A stretch of DNA of 64,000 nt. It comes from Candidatus Pseudomonas phytovorans (lineage in GTDB: Bacteria; Pseudomonadota; Gammaproteobacteria; Pseudomonadales; Pseudomonadaceae). The stretch is from NCBI GenBank assembly GCA_029202525.1, contig CP119325.1, forward strand, positions 943,001 to 1,007,000. The letters are read 5' to 3'. The position numbers were made by a program, and so were the translations under genes. The notes beneath the pieces were generated by a model. That model was not told the origin of the DNA, searched no databases, and saw nothing but the letters and a program-made list of their open reading frames with translations. This document shows positions 27,301 through 33,902 of the stretch, piece after piece; the stretch's first letter is position 1; each line of letters starts with the position of its first letter.

Positions 27301-29082
27301 GCTGCGGCTGTCGAACTGCCTGACGGCCTGCGCTGTGGCCATGGGGCGGTAAAGTACCCAGGCCGCAGTGGCAGGTACCTCGATGACGAACATGCCATGT
27401 ACCTGGTTGGCCTTCGGGCCACCCGGCACGCTGTTGAATGCCAGTGGCGCCAGGCTGAGCGGTGCGCTGGAGTCGGCTTTGCGGCGACAGAAGTCAGCGA
27501 TTGCCTGCCAGGTTTGCTCGGTCAACTGCCCGCCGATTTTTGCCTGTAGCGCGCTCAGCATTAGGGCAGCACGCCATTCCTGAGCAAAGCGCTGGCGGCG
27601 TTTGTCGGTGTCGGCACCGGCCTGCAACTGGTCGTGAACAAATTTTGGATAGTGGCCGCCAATGTCCACGGCTGCGATCAGTGCATTGACATAGTCAAGG
27701 TTCATCCAGCTGCTCAGCGTCTGTTGATCGGCCAATTGAATGGCCGAGGCTACCTGGTCACTGCCCAAGGGCAGACGTGAGATGGCCATTTCGGTCAGGC
27801 TGATGGTTTTCAGGTACTCAAGTCTCGCAGGCCCCGCGGAGGACGTCTGCACCACTTGTGAAATCGTTATTTGCACCTGATCAGGGTTGTAAGGCGGATC
27901 GGCCGGGTGGTCATCGCGCATCTGCTCGCGCAGGCGGCGAACAGTGAATTGCTGCAGGTCTTCGATCCCGTCCAGGGATGATTCACCCTGTGCCAGCATG
28001 TGCTCTGCCGACAGCTCCAGCAGCGCCATGTGGTACTGGAACCGATCTGTCACCGTGGCGTTCTCCAGCCAGTCAGGCAGCCTGATCGCGGGTGTCAATT
28101 GCTCAAGGAGGAAGCACGCCGGGAAGGTCGATGAAGGATCGCTCAGCCGGCTGAAGACTGCCTCTAGATCACTTGCCTGTTTGGTAGCGCCGAGTTGCAC
28201 GCGGTCGATCTGTTGCAGTATTGCGTTGAGCAGTTGCCGGGCCTGATAGCCGAACGGGTCTTCGGTGAGTGCTGTGCAGGCCCAGGACATCGTATCGAAC
28301 GCATAGTGTTCGCAAAGCGCTTCGCGCAGGGCAGCGGCGAAGGCCGCAAGCCCGTTGAAACCGCGTACGGTGCCAGACGGCTTGCACCACAAGACCAGAT
28401 CGCGCGCGCCTTTTTTTCCAGTGACGAGCAGGTCCGGCAATACCTGATGAACTGTGCTGCCTTGAGTGTTGAACGAAATCTGCAAACCCTGCACGTTTGC
28501 CGATGGGCTGGTTTGAGCGAGGACGGCGTAGAGCAAGGCCTTTTGGTCGCTGTCCAGGCCCTGGCGTTCAAGCGTGCCGAGCAATGCGGCCTTGAGAACC
28601 TGCTGCATCCAGCACAGTGGGGTGACATCCGAGTCGGCTTCGCGGCTGTTCCAGAAACTGACTTGTGCCTGCTGGAATGCCTCGCCGAGAGTCGCAAGCA
28701 TATCGTCGAAGGCCGTGTTCAGGTCGGCCATGCGAATGTCGATGGTCGGCGCTGCCTCCTGGGGGCGAAAGATGGCCGGTGGGGCCAGGCTGAGCCGGGC
28801 CGTGGGCTTGAGCGCCATGGGCTGACCGTTGAGGAAATGCTCTAGCAATGTGTCGACCAGCTTGCCTGGCTGTGCCGGTGCTTGTTCATCCGGGCCGGGC
28901 AGGATGCTGAAGCCCTTCAAGGATTGCAGCTGCGGGTGGTTCTTGCGGGTCCATGGGTAGCGTGCTGCGAGTGCGTCGAAGCCTGCGGCGGCAATGACCT
29001 CGCGCAAGCGGGGGCGGTTGGCGAACTGCTTCGCTACCAGCTGTCTGAGCGATAGGGGCGACGTGGTCGGTGACAGGGGCAT
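24379..29082 (-). CDS. Giant toxin-like protein inserted in the PHA locus (DUF6543-like, no LRR or NEL)
   Basis: A 1567-residue protein starting at ATG 29082 with GGAG upstream. No enzyme domain is recognised with certainty. Features seen: an N-terminal helical region; a module with VDIGGHY (~471) and AWVLYRPM (~574) that parallels DIGGKY and LVLYLPG in the giant protein at 1649-7237; strongly hydrophobic helices at ~695-740 and ~750-770; a proline/arginine-rich joint (~790); a second shared-looking module at ~857-915 (GLYKVDERYYAKLQG); then long charged helices with coiled-coil character (~930-1400). The C-terminus, with KLWEAHFHYTSASA and AKGHLK, recalls pseudomonad 'dermonecrotic toxin domain' proteins. 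It ends 12 bases from the convergent PHA-region gene. Function and delivery are unknown. Confidence 0.8.
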   Translation of the reverse strand: MPLSPTTSPLSLRQLVAKQFANRPRLREVIAAAGFDALAARYPWTRKNHPQLQSLKGFSILPGPDEQAPAQPGKLVDTLLEHFLNGQPMALKPTARLSLAPPAIFRPQEAAPTIDIRMADLNTAFDDMLATLGEAFQQAQVSFWNSREADSDVTPLCWMQQVLKAALLGTLERQGLDSDQKALLYAVLAQTSPSANVQGLQISFNTQGSTVHQVLPDLLVTGKKGARDLVLWCKPSGTVRGFNGLAAFAAALREALCEHYAFDTMSWACTALTEDPFGYQARQLLNAILQQIDRVQLGATKQASDLEAVFSRLSDPSSTFPACFLLEQLTPAIRLPDWLENATVTDRFQYHMALLELSAEHMLAQGESSLDGIEDLQQFTVRRLREQMRDDHPADPPYNPDQVQITISQVVQTSSAGPARLEYLKTISLTEMAISRLPLGSDQVASAIQLADQQTLSSWMNLDYVNALIAAVDIGGHYPKFVHDQLQAGADTDKRRQRFAQEWRAALMLSALQAKIGGQLTEQTWQAIADFCRRKADSSAPLSLAPLAFNSVPGGPKANQVHGMFVIEVPATAAWVLYRPMATAQAVRQFDSRSQLMTAIRAEQGLQQDILTWLNDDARPIYANDGFTHPHLHAGLTELAHLLGPASGLAVGAIEQLRAPVTLAFTPWTGDPDLMMFQARADMLLLLASRQSVSNAEQRWALVVQFAWLAFNTATILLRGPAGLVAWLVAALLSIKDDLTALTQGSSEEKLLAGADILLNLAMLLAHGHVTAIPAPETETPIRPGPRRSPGATARQPPEQTTWQALAEQPRPAALNVSQWGHDQRVGNLPSEARAALDTLRAKVNLNGQPALASGRMRGLYKVDERYYAKLQGVFFEVEERWNGMRIIGPQVSESEWSQTWGAEPDGYYMADRERSNGPWLTRWNGEWMLDLHLPGGMPKTARALIDEKKEAFSKMLESRVANDKKLTSTDTFIDGYLERVKAYDQAHLAFEKSLDDYPGVALDNLPEHLQERRQALRTLRNEARANINVLALTYEKQAGLIREQAELYASMSDPKYARFDPKGAAVFGRGQWWEQLLTADLQQFRRLLDMNDYEALKRQSRRLVQLPFGQEQAQLYLDYSKNIDAALGIHRRVFNVSQRLDQNLNEALTDGQIQFSGKRKKLDTIINNRRYSTLITRGQILSDLVQLVVRRDQLTAENFESTLLAQQDLRSRHLHEALLSHDSLTAAHLKPEEQKEPLESALREYKLSLGNAEYLLSRNIPAVDNSRLNEYIGEINALISLTEHDLAAISAAADTQDALPEQQLTHKVRPARRKIIRTSRGRALVVEEAEEGSEAVQIDPLTEQTITRYQQQGDHWEAVPQRVPAPDYARLRRTGNDLLAQKAARIAHASRHLDGPNSLADLLDFYVQDMSEVAVQLRTGPEQGHSLASRLEQAIDEVKAEKQRLLTSAYLGTRHPDSRALRFLVQADEVEVRLSKRRKKLKANDYLDVYDIDRLQPRQKLWEAHFHYTSASAAARRFAKGHLKFPNAMSRDERLQRALAATERYDIYRGDLRLEQIEDLIPFPDN

Positions 29083-29257
29083 GGCTATGGCTCCAGTAAG
29101 CGGGAGCCGAATGCTGGAGCGCCAGCCTGGAGCTACTGCGGTAGATACATCAGTGCGGCGATCTTAGGGTGAAGATTCTAATTCCTGCCCCTACCTTATG
29201 CTCAAGCCCAACCTTCATGGGCGGTTCTCCTCCACTCATGAGCATGAGGTACAGAGC
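29083..29257. promoter_or_regulatory. Divergent intergenic region between the giant gene and phaI
   Basis: 175 bases that must hold the phaIF promoter and the promoter of the giant gene. A TATGCT at 29197 is a possible -10 but no good -35 accompanies it. A GAGGT ribosome site stands at 29246-29250 before the phaI ATG. I could not pin down a PhaD operator by eye. Confidence 0.35.
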
Positions 29258-29677
29258 ATGGCCAAAGTGACTGTGAAGAAAAAGGACGACGCCCTGGGTA
29301 CGCTGGGCGAAGTGCGCGGCTACGCGCGCAAGATCTGGCTGGCTGGCATCGGCGCTTATGCGCGGGTTGGCCAGGAAGGCTCCGACTACTTCCATGAGCT
29401 GGTCAAGGCCGGCGAAGGCGTCGAGAAGCGTGGCAAGAAACACATCGACAAAGAGCTCGATGCTGCCAACCATCAGATCGACGAAGCCGCCGAAGAAGTC
29501 AGTCGCGTACGCGGCAAGGTGGAAATTCAACTCGACAAGATCGAAAAAGCTTTCGACGCACGGGTAGGGCGCGCCTTGAATCGCCTTGGCATTCCGTCTA
29601 AACATGACGTTGAGGCGTTGTCGGTCAAGCTTGAACAGCTGCACGAGCTGCTTGAGCGCGTCGCGCACAAACCATAA
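29258..29677 (+). CDS. phaI: PHA granule-associated phasin PhaI
   Basis: Small phasin coating mcl-PHA granules. The protein is 139 residues from ATG 29258 (MAKVTVKKKDD), with GAGGT eight bases upstream; a longer frame from 29198 lacks a ribosome site. The phasin signature GYARKIWLAGIGAYARVGQEG is followed by amphipathic helices (LVKAGEGVEKRGKKHIDKEL, VSRVRGKVEIQLDKIEKAF). It closely parallels the first half of PhaF, consistent with the known PhaI/PhaF relationship. phaF starts 10 bases downstream. Confidence 0.95.
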   Translation: MAKVTVKKKDDALGTLGEVRGYARKIWLAGIGAYARVGQEGSDYFHELVKAGEGVEKRGKKHIDKELDAANHQIDEAAEEVSRVRGKVEIQLDKIEKAFDARVGRALNRLGIPSKHDVEALSVKLEQLHELLERVAHKP

Positions 29678-29687
29678 GGAGAGCAGG

Positions 29688-30452
29688 ATGGCTGGCAAGA
29701 AGAACACCGAAAAAGAAGGCAGCTCCTGGGTCGGCGGGATCGAGAAGTACTCCCGCAAGATCTGGCTGGCGGGGCTGGGTATCTATTCGAAAGTCGACCA
29801 GGACGGCCCGAAGCTGTTCGACGCCTTGGTGAAAGATGGCGAGAAGGCCGAGAAACAGGCGAAGAAGACGGCTGAAGAAGTAGCCGACACTGCGAAGTCG
29901 TCGACTACATCGCGCGTGTCTGGCGTGAAGGACCGTGCACTGGGCAAGTGGAGCGAACTCGAAGAGGCCTTCGACAAACGCCTGAACAGCGCCATCTCGC
30001 GCCTGGGCGTACCGAGCCGCAACGAGATCAAGGCCCTGCATCAGCAGGTGGACAGCCTGACCAAGCAGATCGAGAAACTGACCGGTGCTTCGGTCACGCC
30101 GATTTCGTCGCGCGCAGCGGCGGCCAAGCCGGCAGCCAGCAAGGCAGCGGCCAAGCCACTGGCCAAGGCGGCAGCGGCCAAGCCTGCGGCGAAAACCGCG
30201 GCGGCCAAGCCGGCAGCCAAGACGGCAGCGGCGAAACCTGCAGCCAAGCCTGTCGCCGCCAAGCCTGCGGCTAAACCTGCGGCAGCCAAGAAACCCGCAG
30301 TGAAGAAAGCGCCGGCCAAACCGGCAGTGGCGGCCAAGCCTGCAGCTCCAGCGGCCAGCGCTGCGCCAGCTGCAACCGCAGCCCCGGCACCTACCGCCGC
30401 TCCGGCCAGCAGCACACCGTCGGCCCCAACCAGCACCGGTACCCTGATCTGA
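29688..30452 (+). CDS. phaF: PHA granule-associated phasin PhaF with histone-like tail
   Basis: Two-part phasin of 254 residues: an N-terminal phasin domain (YSRKIWLAGLGIYSKVDQDG, residues ~20-40, helices to ~140) binds granules, and a C-terminal Ala/Lys/Pro-rich tail (~145-254, many AAKPA and AAAKP units) resembles histone H1 and binds DNA. Known PhaF proteins use this to attach granules to the nucleoid and share them between daughter cells. The start is ATG 29688 with AAGGAGAG upstream. REP repeats follow, then convergent phaD. Confidence 0.95.
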   Translation: MAGKKNTEKEGSSWVGGIEKYSRKIWLAGLGIYSKVDQDGPKLFDALVKDGEKAEKQAKKTAEEVADTAKSSTTSRVSGVKDRALGKWSELEEAFDKRLNSAISRLGVPSRNEIKALHQQVDSLTKQIEKLTGASVTPISSRAAAAKPAASKAAAKPLAKAAAAKPAAKTAAAKPAAKTAAAKPAAKPVAAKPAAKPAAAKKPAVKKAPAKPAVAAKPAAPAASAAPAATAAPAPTAAPASSTPSAPTSTGTLI

Positions 30453-30468
30453 TACCGCGTCGCGCTTT

Positions 30469-30607
30469 TCGTGGGTAAGCCCACTTCCACAAGGACACTG
30501 CAGTCCACTGTGGGAGCGGGCTTGTCCCGCGAAGAGGCCGGCCCGGACACCGGAGTTTCATGGCCAGGGCTTCGCCCTGGTTCGCGGGGCAAGCCCGCTC
30601 CCACAAA
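30469..30607. repeat. Cluster of three REP copies
   Basis: Three related class A palindromes: a diverged copy around 30469-30492, an inverted copy around 30509-30535 and a further copy at 30581-30605, with a small GCCAGGGC/GCCCTGG inverted repeat between the last two. They fill the space between the convergent phaF and phaD genes and could end transcripts in both directions. Confidence 0.8.
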
Positions 30608-30627
30608 AGCAGTGCCGACTCAGCGGT

Positions 30628-31242
30628 TTACCCCTCCAGGTACTTCATCGCCAACTGCTCCGCCGCCGCCCGCGCCTGTACCTGCAAGTGCGGCGCTACC
30701 AGCATCATCACCTGATACACCACAATCCCCACATCCCCCTCGCGCCCCAGCACCCGCTGATAATCCAGCGAGAACATCAGTGTCAGGGTGATCTGCTCCA
30801 CCAGCTGCCCCAGTGCCTGGGTCTCACTCTCTACCAACCCCTGGCCCTTGAGGCTGGCCAGCAATGCAGCCAGCGTACGCTTGAGGGCATTGATCAGGCT
30901 GCGCATGCCGCGCGCCAGCTTGGGCAGGCGGCCGGTGAGGTTGGACAGGTCCTGGAACAGGAATCGGTACTGCGCCATGCGCTCGACGATCAAATGCAGG
31001 AACAGCCAGTAGTCCTCGGCATCCAGGCGCACTTCCAGCGGCGGGTCGAGTAACGGCATCAGCGCTTCCTCGAAGCGCTCGAAAAGGCCCAGCACCAAGG
31101 GTTCCTTGCCGTGGAAGTGGTAGTACAGGTTGCCCGGGCTGATGCCCAGTTCGTTGGCAATCTCCAGGGTGGAAACGTTCGGCTCGCCCTGCTGGTTGAA
31201 CAGCTGCAGGGCGCACTCAAGGATACGGTCGCGAGTCTTCAT
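30628..31242 (-). CDS. phaD: TetR-family regulator PhaD, activator of pha genes
   Basis: Cytosolic regulator of 204 residues. The N-terminal helix-turn-helix is seen as VSTLEIANELGISPGNLYYHFHGKEPLV (positions ~24-50), followed by a helical ligand domain. In P. putida PhaD activates the phaC1 and phaI promoters, probably in response to a CoA intermediate of fatty-acid degradation; here this is taken from the family and locus. It is the last gene of phaC1-phaZ-phaC2-phaD, 13 bases after phaC2. Confidence 0.93.
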   Translation of the reverse strand: MKTRDRILECALQLFNQQGEPNVSTLEIANELGISPGNLYYHFHGKEPLVLGLFERFEEALMPLLDPPLEVRLDAEDYWLFLHLIVERMAQYRFLFQDLSNLTGRLPKLARGMRSLINALKRTLAALLASLKGQGLVESETQALGQLVEQITLTLMFSLDYQRVLGREGDVGIVVYQVMMLVAPHLQVQARAAAEQLAMKYLEG

Positions 31243-31255
31243 CCAGTCAGCATGC

Positions 31256-32938
31256 TCATCGGGTCAGCACGTAGGTGCCTGGCGCAGGACCTAGCGGTGG
31301 GTAGGTGGCGTTGCCCAGTTCGGCGCGCGGCGCCTTGAGCGGGCCCGAGCGCGGGGTGATCCACTCCAGCCACAACGGCCACCAGCTGCCTTCGCTGCGT
31401 TTGGCGTCGTGGAACCAGGCGCGTGGATCGCTGCTCAGTTTCGGGTTGGCCAGGTAGTAGGCCTTGGGGTTGCCGGGCGGGTTGATGATGCTCTGGATGT
31501 GCCCGCTGTTGGCCAGCACGAAGCGCCGGTCGCCACCCAGCAGCAAGGCCGAGCGGTACACCGCGTCCCAAGGGGTTATGTGGTCATTGCTGCCGGCCAC
31601 GGTGAAGCTGTCCAGGCCGACCTGTTGCAGGTCGATGGGGGTGCCGCACACTTCCAGGCCGGCCGGGTGGGTCAGCGGGTTGAGCTTGAAGAAGTCCAGC
31701 AGGTCGCCATGCAGGGCGGCGGGCAGGCGTGTGCTGTCGGCGTTCCAGTAGAGGATGTCGAAAGCGGGTGGCAGCTTGCCCAGCAGGTAGTTGTTGACCC
31801 AGTAGTTCCAGATAAGGTCGTTGGGCCGCATCCAGGCGAAGATCCGCGCCACCTCGGCGCCATCGAGCACGCCGCGCTGGTACGAGCGGCGCTTGGCCGC
31901 CTCGATGGTCTGCTCGTCGGCAAACAGGCTGGCCGCGTTTTCGAACTTGCTGTCCAGCAGGCTGACCAGGTAGGTAGCGCTGCGTACCCGGCGCAACTGG
32001 TTTTTGGCTTGCAGGTGCCCCTGCAGCGCGGCCATGGTCAGGCCGCCGGCGCAGGCACCCATCAGGTTGGGGTCGCGGTTGCCGCTGATGCTGCGGCAGG
32101 CGTTCAGCGCTTCCTCCAGCGCCTGCACATAACTGGACAGGCCCCATTCCCGATGACGCGGGTCGGGGTTGCGCCAGCTGACCATGAACACCTGCAGGCC
32201 GTTCTTGAGCATGTACTGCACGAAGCTGTTGGTCGCGCTGAGGTCGAAGATATAGAACTTGTTGATCTGCGGCGGCACCACCAACAGTGGCCGGGCGTGC
32301 TGCTTCTCGCTCATTGGCTTGTACTGGATCAGCTCCAGCTGCTCGTTGCGAAACACCACGGCGCCGGGGGTCGCGGCCAGGTTACCGCCCACTTCGAAAG
32401 CACGCTCGTCTACCTGGCGTGGCAGGCCATCGTTGTTGCGCAGGTCGTCGAGCAGGTGCGCCACGCCGCGTACCAGGCTTTGCCCGCCACTGTTGAACAG
32501 CTCCTTCACCGCCACCGGGTTGAGCAACGAATTACTGGGTGCCAAGGCATCGTTGATCAGGTTGAACAGGAAGTGCGCCCGGGCTCGGTCATCGTCGTTC
32601 AGGTGGCTTTCCTCGATCCACAGGCGCGTCTGCTTCTGCCAGGCCAGGTAGGCCTGCAGGCCGCGACGGTAGAACGGGTTCTGGCTCCACGTCGGGTCAC
32701 TGAAGCGGGCATCGCGCGGGTTGGGCTGGTAGGGCGTGTCGCCCAGCATCACCCGGCCCAGTTGCCCGCCCAGAGCCAGCAGGTGGCTGGCTGTGTGCAA
32801 GGGGTTGAGCAAGCTGTGCCGGCCAACACTGCGTAGCGTGGAAAGCAGGTCACGGCCGCGCAGGCCGAGGATGGCGCTGTGTACGTTCATGCGGGTGGCG
32901 GGAAGCGTTGGCGTTCCTTTGGCCGGTTTGTCTTTCAT
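31256..32938 (-). CDS. phaC2: Class II PHA synthase 2
   Basis: Polymerises medium-chain (R)-3-hydroxyacyl-CoA into PHA on the granule surface. The protein has 560 residues. The lipase-like box with the catalytic cysteine is GACAGG (in DPNLMGACAGGLTM), the catalytic aspartate lies in TVAGSNDHITPWD and the histidine in LANSGHIQSIINPPGN. It is clearly paralogous to phaC1 (same WRNPDPRHREWGLS and FAWMRPNDLIWNYWVNNYLLG blocks) but diverged, the normal state in pseudomonads. A REP copy lies in the 50 bases before its start, next to phaZ. Confidence 0.96.
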   Translation of the reverse strand: MKDKPAKGTPTLPATRMNVHSAILGLRGRDLLSTLRSVGRHSLLNPLHTASHLLALGGQLGRVMLGDTPYQPNPRDARFSDPTWSQNPFYRRGLQAYLAWQKQTRLWIEESHLNDDDRARAHFLFNLINDALAPSNSLLNPVAVKELFNSGGQSLVRGVAHLLDDLRNNDGLPRQVDERAFEVGGNLAATPGAVVFRNEQLELIQYKPMSEKQHARPLLVVPPQINKFYIFDLSATNSFVQYMLKNGLQVFMVSWRNPDPRHREWGLSSYVQALEEALNACRSISGNRDPNLMGACAGGLTMAALQGHLQAKNQLRRVRSATYLVSLLDSKFENAASLFADEQTIEAAKRRSYQRGVLDGAEVARIFAWMRPNDLIWNYWVNNYLLGKLPPAFDILYWNADSTRLPAALHGDLLDFFKLNPLTHPAGLEVCGTPIDLQQVGLDSFTVAGSNDHITPWDAVYRSALLLGGDRRFVLANSGHIQSIINPPGNPKAYYLANPKLSSDPRAWFHDAKRSEGSWWPLWLEWITPRSGPLKAPRAELGNATYPPLGPAPGTYVLTR

Positions 32939-32970
32939 GGCAACACTCCCTCGTCCTGACCATGCCGCGC

Positions 32971-32994
32971 TTCGCGGGCAAGCCCGCTCCTACA
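32971..32994. repeat. Single REP copy at the phaZ 3' end
   Basis: A single class A-like palindrome, TTCGCGGGCAAGCCCGCTCC plus TACA, lies between phaC2 and phaZ. It overlaps the phaZ stop codon by a few bases, so the REP itself supplies the end of phaZ. Confidence 0.8.
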
Positions 32995-33841
32995 CGCCCG
33001 ATGCCGGACGCGGGTGCATGACTGCGCGCTGACGCTCTTGTTGGAGAAACTTCATGATGATCGGTGCAACGGCCTCGGCCCGAGTGATCAGGAACAGGTG
33101 ACCGTCGTCGATAATGTGTAGCTGGGCATTGGGAATCCGCCAGGCCAGCAGGCGCATGTTGATCAGCGGGATCAGCGGGTCGTCGTCGCCGGCCAGCACC
33201 AGGGTGGGCTGCTGGATCTTGTGCAGCCAGTGGATGCTGGTCCAGCCAAGCCCGGCGAACAGCTGCCAGTAGTAACCCAGCTTGCCACCCGAGCGCACCT
33301 TGGAAGCGTGGTGCAGGGCCAGGTCCGGGTCACGGCGAAATGCGCCGCCATAAATCATCGGTGCAATCCGGATGACATGGGACGGTTGGATGTACCGCCT
33401 GGGGCTGGCCATGTTCCACAGCACCTTGGGCTTGCCCGGCACCATCACCGCACCGGCCGCTGTAGCGGCCAGCACCAGCTTCTTGCAGCGCTCGGGGTAG
33501 TCATGGGCAAACTGTTGGGCCAGCGCGCCGCCCCAGGACACGCCGATGGCATCGACCTGGCCGTAATCCAGGTAGTCGAGCATGCGTGCCGTCAGCTTGG
33601 CCAACCCGGGGAAACGGTACGGGTGGCGTGGCGTTGATGAGCCGCCAACCCCGGGCACATCGAAGGCAATGACTTCCAGGTCCGGGTCCAGCGCTTCGAT
33701 GAACGGAAACACCAGCTCCAGGTTGGCACCGATGCCATTGAAGATCAGCAACGGCGTCAAGTGCGGCTTGCCTGGGCGAACGGCGGTGCGGATGGACTGG
33801 TTGTCCAGCTCGACGGTCCTGAAGATATAGGGTTGCGGCAT
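32990..33841 (-). CDS. phaZ: Intracellular mcl-PHA depolymerase
   Basis: Granule-bound serine hydrolase that releases 3-hydroxy acids from PHA. The ATG at 33841 (MPQPYIFRTVELDN) gives 283 residues, the known family length; a longer frame to 33955 would run into phaC1. The triad is visible: nucleophile elbow GVSWGG, aspartate in LAGDDDPLIP and histidine in IDDGHLFLI. phaZ lies between the two synthase genes, so synthesis and breakdown enzymes share an operon. Its stop codon lies within a REP element. Confidence 0.95.
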   Translation of the reverse strand: MPQPYIFRTVELDNQSIRTAVRPGKPHLTPLLIFNGIGANLELVFPFIEALDPDLEVIAFDVPGVGGSSTPRHPYRFPGLAKLTARMLDYLDYGQVDAIGVSWGGALAQQFAHDYPERCKKLVLAATAAGAVMVPGKPKVLWNMASPRRYIQPSHVIRIAPMIYGGAFRRDPDLALHHASKVRSGGKLGYYWQLFAGLGWTSIHWLHKIQQPTLVLAGDDDPLIPLINMRLLAWRIPNAQLHIIDDGHLFLITRAEAVAPIIMKFLQQERQRAVMHPRPASGV

Positions 33842-33868
33842 GCGCGTGACTCTTGGGTGAAGTAAACA

Positions 33869-33893
33869 CCGTGGCGCCTGCAGAGCGCCACGG
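33869..33893 (-). terminator. Hairpin between phaC1 and phaZ
   Basis: A perfect nine-pair inverted repeat CCGTGGCGC / GCGCCACGG with a seven-base loop lies in the 61 bases between the phaC1 stop and the phaZ start. On the transcribed strand it is followed by TGTTTACTTC, too poor in U for a strong terminator, so partial termination or an mRNA processing/stability element is more likely. Confidence 0.55.
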
Positions 33894-33902
33894 CGCTGCA
33901 GC

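Noticed and set aside
24367..29257. Flanking direct repeats or IS ends around the giant gene in the PHA locus
   Set aside because: No transposase, inverted ends or target-site duplication could be found by eye; the insertion, if real, left no obvious mobile-element trace.
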